Shown: positions 33,159 through 42,140, counted from the first letter of the stretch. The stretch is DNA of 64,000 bases from Bog-473 sp963804055 (GCA_963804055.1 CAWDOU010000007.1:1-64000); one strand, 5' to 3'. A program made the numbers and translations. The notes: a model not told the origin generated them from the sequence alone.

Positions 33159-34370
33159 ATGCCACAACTCGTCTCGGATCTGCAGCTGCCTTTCCTCGAC
33201 ACGGTCGGGCTGGAGCGGCGCGAGGCCGTCGACGCCATTGCGGCAGCCCGCTCGGTCCACTGGTTGGCCCGGTCGGAGCTGGGTTACACGGTGACCCGGC
33301 TGCAGGACGTCACGGCCATCCTGCGTGATCAGCGCTTCCATTCCGCCCTGTCCATGATTGAGCAGTCGCCCGAGCTGCAGGGCTCCGACGCCAGCGCTCG
33401 CCGCGGCGAGTCCATCCTCACCATGGAGGGCCCCGGCCACGCCCGCCTGCGCCGTCTGGTGGCGCCGGCCTTCACGCCGGCGTCGGCCAACCGCCTGCGC
33501 CCCACCATGCAACGGGTGGTCGGCGAGCTGGTCGACCGCGTCGTGGCGCAGGGCGCGTGCGAGCTCGTGGCCGACGTGTGCGAGCCCTATCCCATCCCGA
33601 TCATCTGCGAGCTCCTCGGCGCCCCACCCGAGGACTGGAAGCTGTTCTCCGGTTGGGCCAGCGACATCTTCCGCATCTTCAACAACAACCTGGCCGAGGA
33701 CCTGCCCTTCATCACGCGGGCCGGCGAGGAGCTCACCGAGTACGTGAGCGAGATGATCGCGGCGCGCCGGGCCGACCCGCGCGACGACCTCTTGAGTGAC
33801 CTCATCGCCATCGAGCAGGAGGGCGACCGGCTCTCGACGGACGAGATGGCCATGCTGGCGCAGGCGGTGCTGATGGCGGGCACCGACACCACCCGCAACC
33901 AGCTCGCCTGTTCGGTGGCCCTCTTCACCGAACATCCCGACCAGTGGGCCCTCCTGGCTGAACGCCCCGAACTCGCCGGACGCGCCGTCGAGGAGTCCAT
34001 GCGCTACCTGGGCGCCGTGCGGGGCACCGCGCGCTTCGCCGCCGAGGATGTCGTCTACCGCGATGTGCTGTTCCCCCAGGGGACGTTGGTGGCCACCTCG
34101 CTGGCCGGAGCCAACCGCGATCCGGAGGCCTTCGACGATCCCGACGTCTTCGACATCACGCGGGAGCGCAGCACGGCGCAGATGACGTTCGGAGCGGGTA
34201 TCCACTTCTGCATGGGTGCCGCGCTGGCCCGGGCCGAGCTGCAGGAGGCGCTCCCCCTGCTGGCCCGGCGTCTGCCGGACCTGACCCGCGACGGTGCCAT
34301 CACGTGGAAGCCGTCGACGTTCGGCATCTGGGGCCCGGAGCGACTGCCCCTGCGGTTCACGCCTTCGTAA
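33159..34370 (+). CDS. cytochrome P450
   Basis: This 403-residue soluble bacterial P450 should insert one oxygen atom into an organic substrate using electrons from a ferredoxin pair. The I-helix oxygen-binding motif AGTDTTRNQ starts at residue 240, the K-helix ExxR is Glu279-Ser-Met-Arg282, and the haem loop FGAGIHFCMGAALAR has the ligand Cys351. The B'-C region HARLRRLVAPAFTP is also typical. The ATG at 33159 follows a GGGGG stretch and gives the normal length. No ferredoxin or reductase gene is adjacent, so the redox partners must come from elsewhere. The substrate is not predictable. Confidence 0.93.
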   Translation: MPQLVSDLQLPFLDTVGLERREAVDAIAAARSVHWLARSELGYTVTRLQDVTAILRDQRFHSALSMIEQSPELQGSDASARRGESILTMEGPGHARLRRLVAPAFTPASANRLRPTMQRVVGELVDRVVAQGACELVADVCEPYPIPIICELLGAPPEDWKLFSGWASDIFRIFNNNLAEDLPFITRAGEELTEYVSEMIAARRADPRDDLLSDLIAIEQEGDRLSTDEMAMLAQAVLMAGTDTTRNQLACSVALFTEHPDQWALLAERPELAGRAVEESMRYLGAVRGTARFAAEDVVYRDVLFPQGTLVATSLAGANRDPEAFDDPDVFDITRERSTAQMTFGAGIHFCMGAALARAELQEALPLLARRLPDLTRDGAITWKPSTFGIWGPERLPLRFTPS

Positions 34371-34373
34371 CCG

Positions 34374-36461
34374 TCAGTCCCGCGCCGACGCGCCCACCGG
34401 AACCGGCACCCCGGCGGCGTCCGGCGCGCCCTCGGTCTGCGGCCGCGCACGTACCCGCGTCCGCCTGGCCTCGTCGACCATGGCGCGCTGCGCGGTCCGG
34501 GGTGGGTCGTGGCCCCCGTAGGCGCTGGCCTCGACCGACGACGCCAGCCGGGTCCAGGTCGACGACGCCGGCCCGGTGTGCTCGTCCAGCCGGACGGCGT
34601 ACTCCGCCAGGGTCTCGGAGGGCCGACGGGGGTGGCCACCCCGGCGTCCGGCGCGCTCGGCCAGCAGCGCCACCCGCCCGGCCCAGGTGGCCGGCCGTGC
34701 ACGACGGCGGTGCACCAGGACCGCCGCCAGGCCGACGACGCCCAGGACCACGACGACCGGGACCGGCGGCACCCGCCGCAGGGCCGAGCCGACGTCGTGC
34801 AGCGCGGTGGCGCCGGGGCTCGGGTTGCTGAGCGGCACGACCGCCGTGGGATCGAAGTTCTGCCAGCCGTAGCCGGGGAACCACACCTGGACCCAGGCAT
34901 GGGCGTCGTCGGCATGGACCTGGTACAGGTCCGTGATCGGGTCGTAGCCCCCCGGCACGTAGCCGACCGCCTCGCGGGCGGGAATGCCGAGGGAGCGCAG
35001 CATCACGGCCAGCGAGGTCGAGATCTGCTCGCAGAAGCCGACGCGGTTGCCGAAGAGGAACTCGTCCACGGTGTCGGCCCCCGCCGGCAGGGGCGGGATG
35101 TTCTCCGAGTAGCGGGTGTGCGTGCCGATCCAGTGGATGAGCGACTGCACCTTGTCGTAGGTGGTCGTGTCGTGTGCGGTGACGGATTGGGCCAGGGCGA
35201 GCACGCGCTGATACGTGTGCGGCAGTTGCTCCGCGTGCCGGGCCACGCCGGCCGGGAGTGGGAACGGGCTGTCGGCGGTGCGGAGTTGCGCGGGGGTGGC
35301 CGTGCTCACCTGCGAATCGACCGTGTAGACCGACCCGCTCCCCAGGCCCAGGGGCGACACGATGGTGCCGTCGGCCGCGACGTACAGCTTGCCGGAGGGG
35401 AACCACACCTCGCTCGCGCTCTCGGCATGGAAGACGAGGTTCGCCGTGGCATTCGCGATGTAGAAGGTCTGCAGGTCGCTCTGCCCGAACGGGACGTCGC
35501 CCTGGGCGAGCGGAAGCAGGAAGGGCGACGCCTGGCGGACGGCACGCCTCGGCACCGGCTCCGACTCCGTCCAGCTCTGCCCGTTCCAGGTGTCGAACGT
35601 CTCCCCGACCCAGTACGAGGGCCGCTGCGACCTGACCTGCATCACGAGCGTGTTGCCCAGGTTCCCGCGCAGGGCAGTGTTCAGGCTGCCGGCGAAGCCG
35701 AGGTAGCCGCCGACGCGGATCCGGCTGGCGGGGCTCCCGGCACGCGACAGCTGTGCCGCCACGCCGGAGTCGCCGGCGAGGCTGCCCGGCTCCCCGATCG
35801 ACCCGCCGTCGCCCGCCCGGGCGACGAAGTCGACCCGGGACGAGACCACCGGCGCGGGGAGCACCAGGAAGATGGCGGCCGCCGCCGTCGACGTGGCGAC
35901 GAGCGCCAGCACGACGCCCGAGGCCCGGATGCGGCCGCCCCCGCTGGCCGACGTCCACATCTCGGTCAGGGACCACAGGCTGCAGCAGGACCAGGCCACC
36001 ACGTACAGGCCGTAGCGGAGGTCGATCGCCAGCGCCCCACCCACCGCCATGAGGCCGGCCGACGCCCCGAGGCTGAAGAGCAGATCGCGCCGGGAGGGCA
36101 CGTGGAAGGAGTGGACGACCAGGACGGCAACCAGCAGGGCCGTCAAGGGGTTGACCACGGACGTGATGCCGGCGTTGGGCGAGCTCACCTCGTGGAAGAA
36201 CCAGACGCAGGCGACGATGGCGCCCACCGCAACCGCGACCTTGATCCACCAGGGGGGCCGGGCCCGGGTGGCGTGCGAGAACGCCGTGCCGACGGTGACG
36301 AGCACCATGGCGCCCACCGCCGTCGTCCAGGCGATCTCCTCGAGGGACGCGCAGGCGGCGATCGCAACCAGCGCCGCACCGAGGCAGGCGATCCGCAGTC
36401 GCAGCGAGTCCTCGGGCACCCCCGGCTGGTTGGCGCGCCGGATGGCGTCGAGGACGCTCAC
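34374..36461 (-). CDS. TgpA-like transglutaminase-domain membrane protein
   Basis: This 695-residue protein has an N-terminal block of about six membrane helices (roughly residues 25-225) of the DUF3488/TgpA type. A large extracytoplasmic region follows, then a transglutaminase core at about 460-560. The Cys-His-Asp triad is visible in NRVGFCEQISTSLAVMLRSLG, DDAHAWVQVW and WQNFDPT. One more helix (VPVVVVLGVVGLAAVLV) and an Arg-rich cytoplasmic tail of DUF4129 type end the protein. Such proteins act on unknown envelope substrates. The GTG start overlaps the stop of the DUF58 gene, giving the common MoxR-DUF58-TgpA order. Confidence 0.87.
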   Translation of the reverse strand: MSVLDAIRRANQPGVPEDSLRLRIACLGAALVAIAACASLEEIAWTTAVGAMVLVTVGTAFSHATRARPPWWIKVAVAVGAIVACVWFFHEVSSPNAGITSVVNPLTALLVAVLVVHSFHVPSRRDLLFSLGASAGLMAVGGALAIDLRYGLYVVAWSCCSLWSLTEMWTSASGGGRIRASGVVLALVATSTAAAAIFLVLPAPVVSSRVDFVARAGDGGSIGEPGSLAGDSGVAAQLSRAGSPASRIRVGGYLGFAGSLNTALRGNLGNTLVMQVRSQRPSYWVGETFDTWNGQSWTESEPVPRRAVRQASPFLLPLAQGDVPFGQSDLQTFYIANATANLVFHAESASEVWFPSGKLYVAADGTIVSPLGLGSGSVYTVDSQVSTATPAQLRTADSPFPLPAGVARHAEQLPHTYQRVLALAQSVTAHDTTTYDKVQSLIHWIGTHTRYSENIPPLPAGADTVDEFLFGNRVGFCEQISTSLAVMLRSLGIPAREAVGYVPGGYDPITDLYQVHADDAHAWVQVWFPGYGWQNFDPTAVVPLSNPSPGATALHDVGSALRRVPPVPVVVVLGVVGLAAVLVHRRRARPATWAGRVALLAERAGRRGGHPRRPSETLAEYAVRLDEHTGPASSTWTRLASSVEASAYGGHDPPRTAQRAMVDEARRTRVRARPQTEGAPDAAGVPVPVGASARD

Positions 36462-37342
36462 GGGCCCGCCACGGCGCGGGCGAGGCGGCGTCCGGCGCTC
36501 CGCCGGTCCGCCACGGGCCCGACGACGAGACCCCCGGGCTCCCGGGTTCCCAGGAGGACCGGGCCCCCACCCTGGAGCAGTCCGACGACCGACCCCAAGG
36601 CGCCCTCCGCCACGCGTTCGGCCGCGTCGGGGTCGCGCGGGAGCTCCACGGTCACGGTCACGGGCTCGGCCGCCGGCCGTTCCACCTCGCGCACCATGAG
36701 AAGGCCGGCGTGGGCCGTGGCGCGCCAGTGCACGAGGCGCCGGGGGTCACCGGGCACGTACGGACGGGCGCCGCGGGGCAGGCCCTCCTCCGCCCGGGGC
36801 CGGTCGAACAGGTCACCGGTCCCCTCCTCGGGCCGCACGGACACCGGCTGGGGCGGGCCACAACGGGGCGACACGTGGAGGTCCGAGGGCAGTGGGAGGC
36901 GCACCCGCCTCGTCCACCACTGCAACGCGAACGGCGCGGCCGACGCCACGTCGACGATGACGGCCTGGTGGACGCCGCGACGCTCCGGTACCAGCACGAC
37001 CACCGCGTCGTCGGCGGTCCGCCCTCGCCGCGGTCCCACGAACGTCTCCGGGCCCGGCGGCTCCACCGGGCGCACGCGCACACGGCCGCGCGACACCACA
37101 TGCAGCGGGACCGGCAGGCCGGCGATCCCGTCGCCGGGTGCGCTGCCGATGACGAGACGGGCTCGGCTCACGACCACGAAGGGGCCGACGAGCCCGACCA
37201 GGAGGGCGCCGAAGACCAGGTCGCCGAGGACCTGGACCCACCCGGAGCCCGCATTGTGGGCCACCAGCCACCACAGACCGATGATCAGCACGCCGGCGAC
37301 CATCGGCGCCCAGGGGCGGGCCGGTCGCGCCCAACGGCTCAC
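36458..37342 (-). CDS. DUF58-domain protein
   Basis: This 294-residue protein has two N-terminal membrane helices (PMVAGVLIIGLWWLVAH and VLGDLVFGALLVGLVGPFVVV). A beta-rich region follows, and then the DUF58 signature RPYVPGDPRRLVHWRATAHAG near residue 200. DUF58 proteins, often with a von Willebrand-like fold, are partners of MoxR ATPases. The start is GTG 37342, which overlaps the TGA of the moxR gene, and its own stop overlaps the TgpA-like gene, so all three are coupled. The exact role is unknown; a chaperone or regulatory role at the envelope is the usual proposal. Confidence 0.85.
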   Translation of the reverse strand: MSRWARPARPWAPMVAGVLIIGLWWLVAHNAGSGWVQVLGDLVFGALLVGLVGPFVVVSRARLVIGSAPGDGIAGLPVPLHVVSRGRVRVRPVEPPGPETFVGPRRGRTADDAVVVLVPERRGVHQAVIVDVASAAPFALQWWTRRVRLPLPSDLHVSPRCGPPQPVSVRPEEGTGDLFDRPRAEEGLPRGARPYVPGDPRRLVHWRATAHAGLLMVREVERPAAEPVTVTVELPRDPDAAERVAEGALGSVVGLLQGGGPVLLGTREPGGLVVGPVADRRSAGRRLARAVAGP

Positions 37343-38304
37343 GGTCTGGGCGCGGCGGTCGTTTCGAGAAGCTCCCGGATCACGGCGGCGGAACGCTCGA
37401 CGTCGGCCTCGGGTTCGACGGTCACGATGCGATGGGACAGGCAGGCCACCGCAACGGCCTTCACGTCGTCGGGCACCACATAGGGCCGGGTGTCGAGCAC
37501 GGCGTGCGCCTGGGCGGCGCGGATGAGCCAGATGGCGGCCCGCGGGCTGGCGCCGAGGTGCACGCCCGGCGCCGACCGGCTGGCCCGGCACAACTCGACG
37601 GCGTAGGTCGCGACCGCCTCGTGCACGGCGACGTCCCCGGTCGCCCGCTGGGCCCGCCCCCACTCCTCGGACGTGCACACCGCGCCGAGCTCGGCCAGGG
37701 CGTACGTCCCGCCGCCATGGAGCGCCAGCCGCACTTCGTGCGCGGCGTCGGGGTACCCGATGGCCGTCGACATGGCGAAGCGGTCGAGCTGGCTCTCGAC
37801 CAGGGGGAAGGTGCCGCGCTGCGACTGGGGATTCTGCGTGGCGATGACCAGGTGCGGTTGCGGCAGCGGCCAGGTCTGTCCGTCGACGCTGACCTGGCGC
37901 TCCTCCATCGTCTCGAGCAGGGCCGATTGCGTGCGCGGCGGGGTGCGGTTCAGCTCGTCCACCAACACGACATGGGCGAAGACGGGGCCGGGTCGGAAGT
38001 CCCAACTCCCGGTATCGGGCATGAAGACGGAGACGCCCGTGATGTCGGACGGGAGCAGGTCGGGATGGCCCTGGACCCGTGACAGCTCGGACCCCAGGGA
38101 GAGCGCGAGGGTGCGGGCCAACACGGTCTTGCCGACGCCCGGCACATCCTCAATGAGGAGGTGGCCGCCGGAGAGTGCGGCGACGGCCGCGGCGACGAGC
38201 GCGCCCCGGCTCCCGAGCACGACCTGCTCGAGGTTGCGGACCAGCGCCTGGCCGAGGGCGACGGCATCGTCGAGGTCGCGCACCCGCTCGTCGAGGACGC
38301 TCAC
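37339..38304 (-). CDS. MoxR-family AAA+ ATPase
   Basis: This 321-residue AAA+ protein has Walker A EDVPGVGKTVLARTLA near residues 52-67, RVQGHPDLLPSDITGVSVF, Walker B AHVVLVDELNRTPPRTQSALLETMEERQVSVDG near 108-140, and the sensor region ATQNPQSQRGTFPLVESQLDRFAM. These are all family hallmarks. MoxR proteins are thought to act as chaperones that mature other complexes. The GTG at 38304 starts the first gene of the three-gene operon with the DUF58 and TgpA-like proteins. Confidence 0.9.
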   Translation of the reverse strand: MSVLDERVRDLDDAVALGQALVRNLEQVVLGSRGALVAAAVAALSGGHLLIEDVPGVGKTVLARTLALSLGSELSRVQGHPDLLPSDITGVSVFMPDTGSWDFRPGPVFAHVVLVDELNRTPPRTQSALLETMEERQVSVDGQTWPLPQPHLVIATQNPQSQRGTFPLVESQLDRFAMSTAIGYPDAAHEVRLALHGGGTYALAELGAVCTSEEWGRAQRATGDVAVHEAVATYAVELCRASRSAPGVHLGASPRAAIWLIRAAQAHAVLDTRPYVVPDDVKAVAVACLSHRIVTVEPEADVERSAAVIRELLETTAAPRP

Positions 38305-38463
38305 CGGGTCACCGCCGCGCCGTGGGCCATGGGCACAAAGACTACGGGCGCTGTGGCCCCTGTCGGTCCCCGGGCGCCCCGTTCCGCCCGGCCACGGCGT
38401 GAGACCCCGGCCGTGTGGCCGGACGACGGGCGCCGGGCCGGGGCCGGCGCCGGGCGGGCGTGC

Positions 38464-39030
38464 TCAGACCTGGCGCCCGAGGAAGGCCGCCAGCTCGTCC
38501 GCCGCCGAGGCGCCCGGCGGTGCCTCCACCTGGGCTCCGAAGGGCGCCGAGCCGTCCGGCCCGCGCAGCGCGTCGGAGAGGAAGGTCCGGGCGAAGGCCA
38601 GCAGGATCGCCGCCAGCTCGGGGTCGAGGTCCGTCGACTGTCCCGTGGCACGGGCCAGATCCCAGCCGTGGGTGAACGTGTCCGTTGTCGCAATGTTGAC
38701 GAAGATCGCCCCGGGAAGCTCCGCGAAGGGGAGCTGCAGCGTCCTCTCCATCACGCCGTCGGCCTCGAACGCCTTGACGGCCCGCGCCGCGCCGCGGTTG
38801 AACTCCGTGACGTAGTCCCCGCCGCAGAAATCGACGGCGGCTCCCCCGGTCGGCGCCACGCCGGTCTCGGCCGTCACGGCGAAGTACGTCGTGCCCCCCA
38901 CCACGTGGTTGATCACCTCGCGCACCTTCCACGACGCGCACGGGGTCGCGCCGTCCAGTTGCTGGGCCTCGACCTCGGCCAGGACCCCGGCCGTCGAGGC
39001 AAAGCCCTGCGCCAACACGTCTGCACTCAT
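38464..39030 (-). CDS. TIGR03086-family metal-binding protein (DinB/mycothiol-isomerase fold)
   Basis: This 188-residue four-helix protein has the family pattern TPCASWKVREVINHVVGGTTYF near residue 40, with the first metal histidine, and NIATTDTFTHGWDLARATGQ near 130, with the next histidine and aspartate. It also has the DLDPELAAILLAFARTFL stretch. Proteins of this kind (TIGR03083/TIGR03086, mycothiol-dependent maleylpyruvate isomerase-like) may use mycothiol as thiol cofactor; that is family knowledge. GAGGAGGGG lies about 4 bases before the ATG. It is transcribed alone, or with the moxR operon downstream after a 159-base gap. Confidence 0.82.
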   Translation of the reverse strand: MSADVLAQGFASTAGVLAEVEAQQLDGATPCASWKVREVINHVVGGTTYFAVTAETGVAPTGGAAVDFCGGDYVTEFNRGAARAVKAFEADGVMERTLQLPFAELPGAIFVNIATTDTFTHGWDLARATGQSTDLDPELAAILLAFARTFLSDALRGPDGSAPFGAQVEAPPGASAADELAAFLGRQV

Positions 39031-39072
39031 CGCCCCTCCTCTCGCCGTCCTCGACGGCACGTGGGGGCAAGG

Positions 39073-39495
39073 CTACGGCAGGGCGGCCGTGGCCTCGCCG
39101 ACGAGCTTGTCCTCGCCCTCGCCGTTGGACAGCGTGACCGCGAGGTCCACCAGCCGCTTGCCGTCCTCTTCGCGCTTGGCGGTGACGACGATCTTGGAGG
39201 AGAGCACCTCGTCGGGCCAGGTCTGGCGGGCGAAGCGGACCTGGTAGCGCGTGATGTTGCCGACGCCCACGTAGTCCGTCAGCGCGGTGCCCAGCAGGCC
39301 CATGGAGAACATGCCGTGCCCGAAGACGCTCGGCTGGCCGGCCTGCTGCGCCGCCACCTCGTCATGGTGCATCGGGTTGAAGTCCCCCGATGCACCGGCG
39401 TACTTCACCAGGTCGGTCCGGGTCAGCTTGTGCGAGATCACCGGCGCCTCGTCGCCCACCTGCACGTCCTCGAAGGACAGTTTCTTCTCACCCAT
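39073..39495 (-). CDS. MaoC-like hot-dog dehydratase
   Basis: This 140-residue hot-dog-fold protein has the hydratase-2 motif YAGASGDFNPMHHDEVAAQQAG near residue 33, with the catalytic Asp and His. FGHGMFSMGLLGTAL follows, as in MaoC/R-specific enoyl-CoA hydratases. An ATG at 39495 is chosen over a GTG at 39501 because AGGGAGG lies nine bases before it. The protein next to it (39509) is the N-terminal-type partner, so the two may form a heterodimeric 3-hydroxyacyl dehydratase like mycobacterial HadAB; this is inference from pairing. Confidence 0.87.
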   Translation of the reverse strand: MGEKKLSFEDVQVGDEAPVISHKLTRTDLVKYAGASGDFNPMHHDEVAAQQAGQPSVFGHGMFSMGLLGTALTDYVGVGNITRYQVRFARQTWPDEVLSSKIVVTAKREEDGKRLVDLAVTLSNGEGEDKLVGEATAALP

Positions 39496-39508
39496 GGTCA
39501 CGACCTCC

Positions 39509-40024
39509 CTAGGACCGGTGAATCAGGTTCATGCGCGCCGTCACGACCGGCTCGCCCGTCGACTCCTCGGTCCATTTCGTCTCCGAGCAGATGAACGTCA
39601 TCGTCCGCCCCTTCGACTCCTTCTGGTACACGTCGGAGATCACGCCGTCACCGATGAGCACGTCCCCGACCTGCACGGGCCGGTGGTAGAGGAATTCCTG
39701 CTCGCCGTGGAGGATGAGGCCGCCTTTGGCCATGAGCGGTCCCATGACCTTGGCCAGCGGGCTGCCGGTGGGCGCGTCCGCCGGCTGCATCTCCGCGAAC
39801 GTGCCGGAGAACTCCATGGCGAAGGGCCACGTCGGCGGCGCGGGGATGTTGTCGAAGCCGGCCTGACGGGCCGCCTCGGGGTCGTGGTAGATCGGGCTCG
39901 TGCTGAGCAGGGCGTCCGCGAAGTGCTGCACCGGGCCCCGCTCCACGACCACCTTCGCCTTCCCCGTCGGCTCCCCGATGATGCTCTTGAGCAATTCCTC
40001 CATCGCTGCGGCATCGTCTGCCAC
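39509..40024 (-). CDS. MaoC N-terminal-domain dehydratase subunit (HadA-like)
   Basis: This 171-residue hot-dog protein is of the FAS1-DH/MaoC N-terminal type. VERGPVQHFADALLSTSPIYHDPEAARQAGFDNIPAPPTWPFAM is the substrate-pocket half, and GGLILHGEQEFLYHRPVQVGDVLI is the family strand pair. It lacks the full catalytic Asp-His motif of the partner encoded 13 bases downstream, which suits a structural or substrate-binding subunit. The start is the GTG at 40024, which has GAGGAGG upstream; an ATG at MEELLKS is possible. A role in acyl chain dehydration or acyl-CoA breakdown is likely. Confidence 0.82.
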   Translation of the reverse strand: MADDAAAMEELLKSIIGEPTGKAKVVVERGPVQHFADALLSTSPIYHDPEAARQAGFDNIPAPPTWPFAMEFSGTFAEMQPADAPTGSPLAKVMGPLMAKGGLILHGEQEFLYHRPVQVGDVLIGDGVISDVYQKESKGRTMTFICSETKWTEESTGEPVVTARMNLIHRS

Positions 40025-40188
40025 GATGTGCCTCCTCTCCCCGTCCCGCCGTCGATCTCCCCGCCCGACGCTGCACGGCGGGCACCGGCCCGGGCCGGTG
40101 CAGCGCCAAAGGTAGCGGGGCCGCCTCGACGCCGCCCAATCCGGCCCGGGCGGCGGCCCTCCCCGCGTGGTCGGTACCATCGGCCGCC

Positions 40189-40794
40189 ATGCCCGACTTC
40201 TTCGAGGTGGTGCACACCCAGCGGGCGGCCCGGTCGTTCCTCCCCGACGACGTCGACGACGCCACGGTGGCGCGGGTCCTCACAGCGGCCACGCACGCCC
40301 CGAGCGCCGAGAACAGCCAGCCCTTCGTCTTCGTCGTCGTCCGCGACGCCGCCGTACGGGCCGCCATCGGGGCCTTGACGGCGCGCCTCTGGGAGGGGGG
40401 TGCCAGGGCGCTCGAGGAGCAACGCCTCTCCCCCGCGTTCCTACGCGACGTCGACCACGGGGCGACGGGAGGCGTCGCCGGGGCCCCGGTGCTGGTGGTG
40501 ATCTGCGGCGACACCCGACTCACCTACGCCAACGCCATGGACGCGTCCATCTTCCCGGCGGTCCAGAACCTCCTGCTCGCGGCGCACGCCCTCGGCCTGG
40601 GCTCGACCCTGACCACGCTGCCGGTCCTGGCCGGCGACGAGCTGTCGGCGCACCTGGGCCTGCCGGCCGAGGTGGTGCCCGTCGCCGTGGTCCCGCTCGG
40701 CCACCTCCCCAAGCCCCTGGGCCCTCCGAGCCGGCAGCCGCTCTCCGAGAAGGCCCACCTCGACCGCTACGGGACGCCCTTCCCGCCGGGCTGA
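40189..40794 (+). CDS. nitroreductase-family flavoprotein
   Basis: This 201-residue FMN-dependent oxidoreductase has VVHTQRAARSFLPDDVDDATVARVLTAATHAPSAENSQPF at the N terminus, which binds the flavin phosphate. A middle region has VLVVICGDTR, then FPAVQNLLLAAHALGLGSTLTTLP and PVAVVPLGHLPKP near the end, as in the family. The physiological substrate is unknown. It is divergent from the MaoC pair and converges with the glycosyltransferase gene, overlapping its 3' end by 28 bases. Confidence 0.87.
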   Translation: MPDFFEVVHTQRAARSFLPDDVDDATVARVLTAATHAPSAENSQPFVFVVVRDAAVRAAIGALTARLWEGGARALEEQRLSPAFLRDVDHGATGGVAGAPVLVVICGDTRLTYANAMDASIFPAVQNLLLAAHALGLGSTLTTLPVLAGDELSAHLGLPAEVVPVAVVPLGHLPKPLGPPSRQPLSEKAHLDRYGTPFPPG

Positions 40795-41984
40795 GCGAAT
40801 CCTTCGAGGAACGAGCAGTAGCGGTCCAGGACGACGGGCCAGGTGTAGTTGGCCTCCACGTAGCGCCGCCCGTTCCGGGAAAGGACCTCCCTCCGGGTCT
40901 GATCCGTGACGAGGAGGCCGAGGGTCGCCTCGAACTCGGCGAAGTCGGCGAACCACAGCCCCGCACCCGACTGCTCGCAGTGCTCGCGCGTCGCGCCGCA
41001 CACCGCGTTCACCAGAACGGGAACGCCCGCGGTCAGCGCCTCGATCACCGTGAGCGAGAACGACTCGTGCGGCGAGGGTGCGACCAGGACCTGCGCCCCA
41101 CGCAGCAGCGCCCACTTCGCGTCGTCGTCGATCATGCCCGTGACCACGATGTCGTCGGCCGGGGCCGGCGGGTCGACCACCTGGCCCACGAGCACGAGCC
41201 GGAGGGGGCCCGGGTGGCGCTCCTTGAAGGCCCGGAAGAAACGCCACAGCATGCCGGTGCCCTTCTGGTCGTCGACGCGCCCGATGCACACGACATAGGG
41301 CACGTCGTCGACTCCGAACGCGGCCCGCACCGCCTCCTCCCCGCCGCGGTGGCCGCCCTCCCCCGGCACCGCCGGCTCCTCGACGCCCAACCCGACCAGC
41401 ACCTGGCGCGTCGCCGCCACACCGAAGCGCGCGTTGACGAGCGCGCGCTCGCTCCGGCTGTGGAAGGCAAAGCCCCGGCACCGTGCGAACAGGTCGTCGA
41501 AGAGGGGCAGGTGCAGCGCCGGCTCCTCGTGCGCAGCGGGATGCAACACGGCCCGTTCGGCCACCAGGGGCAGCCCGCGCACGGTCGGGTAGTACAGGTA
41601 CGGGTAGAACGCCAGCACGTCGGCGTCGCTGGCCGCCACGGCCTCCAGGAGGGCCGGCGAGCGCGGGCCCTGCAGGTCGACCCAGCGCTCCATGTCGGCC
41701 ACGCTGGCATGCGCCGGGTCGTCCCGCATCTGCGCCCAGAGGGGGTGGAAGTGCTCGTCGCGGCCGGCCGCGGAGCGGATGCGCCGCACCCGCACCCCCC
41801 GCTCCGTCGCCGTCCCCTCGTCCAGTTCGTCGCGCCAGGTGATGGCGTCGAGGGCGCAGGTCGTCAGGACCTCGACGTCCCAGCCCCTGTCGGCCACCAG
41901 GCGCTCCGCCAGCATGCGGGCCCCCGTCTCGGCGCCGCCCCGGATGGTCCGGCCGTAGCGCGGGACGACGAAGGCGAGCTTCAC
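40767..41984 (-). CDS. GT4-type glycosyltransferase (paralog of 18106)
   Basis: This 405-residue glycosyltransferase is very like the one at 18106. It shares the FVVPRYGRTIRGGAETGARMLAERL start, ASDADVLAFYPYLYYPTV, AVLHPAAHEEPALHLP, YVVCIGRVDDQKGTGMLWRFFRAFKERHPGPL, and SPHESFSLTVIEALTAGVPVLVNAVCGATREHCEQSGAG. The start is GTG 41984. It is outside the main glycan locus, 19 kb away, and has no glycan neighbours. It may act on the same glycan as its paralog or be a duplicate with a new role. Confidence 0.85.
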   Translation of the reverse strand: MKLAFVVPRYGRTIRGGAETGARMLAERLVADRGWDVEVLTTCALDAITWRDELDEGTATERGVRVRRIRSAAGRDEHFHPLWAQMRDDPAHASVADMERWVDLQGPRSPALLEAVAASDADVLAFYPYLYYPTVRGLPLVAERAVLHPAAHEEPALHLPLFDDLFARCRGFAFHSRSERALVNARFGVAATRQVLVGLGVEEPAVPGEGGHRGGEEAVRAAFGVDDVPYVVCIGRVDDQKGTGMLWRFFRAFKERHPGPLRLVLVGQVVDPPAPADDIVVTGMIDDDAKWALLRGAQVLVAPSPHESFSLTVIEALTAGVPVLVNAVCGATREHCEQSGAGLWFADFAEFEATLGLLVTDQTRREVLSRNGRRYVEANYTWPVVLDRYCSFLEGFAQPGGKGVP

Positions 41985-42000
41985 GTGCGTTCGACCGGGA

Positions 42001-42048
42001 CGGGTGACGCCGTCTCCGAAGGGGCGGGTGACGCCGTCTCCGAAGGGG
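42001..42048. repeat. two tandem 24-bp repeats
   Basis: The 24-base unit starting CGGGTGACGCCGTCTCCGAA occurs at 42001-42024 and again, identically, at 42025-42048. It lies just upstream of the glycosyltransferase gene, in the gap shared with the divergent SRPBCC gene. The last bases of the unit continue partly into GGCGGC. Confidence 0.7.
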
Positions 42049-42085
42049 CGGCGGCCGGCACGGCAGCGAACATACAGTGCCGACC

Positions 42086-42123
42086 GTCCCGGGCCCCCGG
42101 GACCTGACGCCCGCGTCAGGTCC
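42086..42123. promoter_or_regulatory. two overlapping inverted repeats
   Basis: GTCCCGGG-CC-CCCGGGAC (42086-42103) overlaps GGACCTGACGC-CC-GCGTCAGGTCC (42100-42123). They share the bases GGAC, so only one hairpin can form at a time. They end 17 bases before the GTG of the SRPBCC gene and lie in a divergent gap. An operator pair or a leader switch are both possible. Confidence 0.45.
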
Positions 42124-42140
42124 GGAGCTAGGGTGAGCCG

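Noticed and set aside
34509..37526. Open frame of about 1000 codons opposite the TgpA/DUF58 genes
   Set aside because: It is antisense to two genes with clear domains and has no recognisable protein features; such long shadows are expected at 70% GC.
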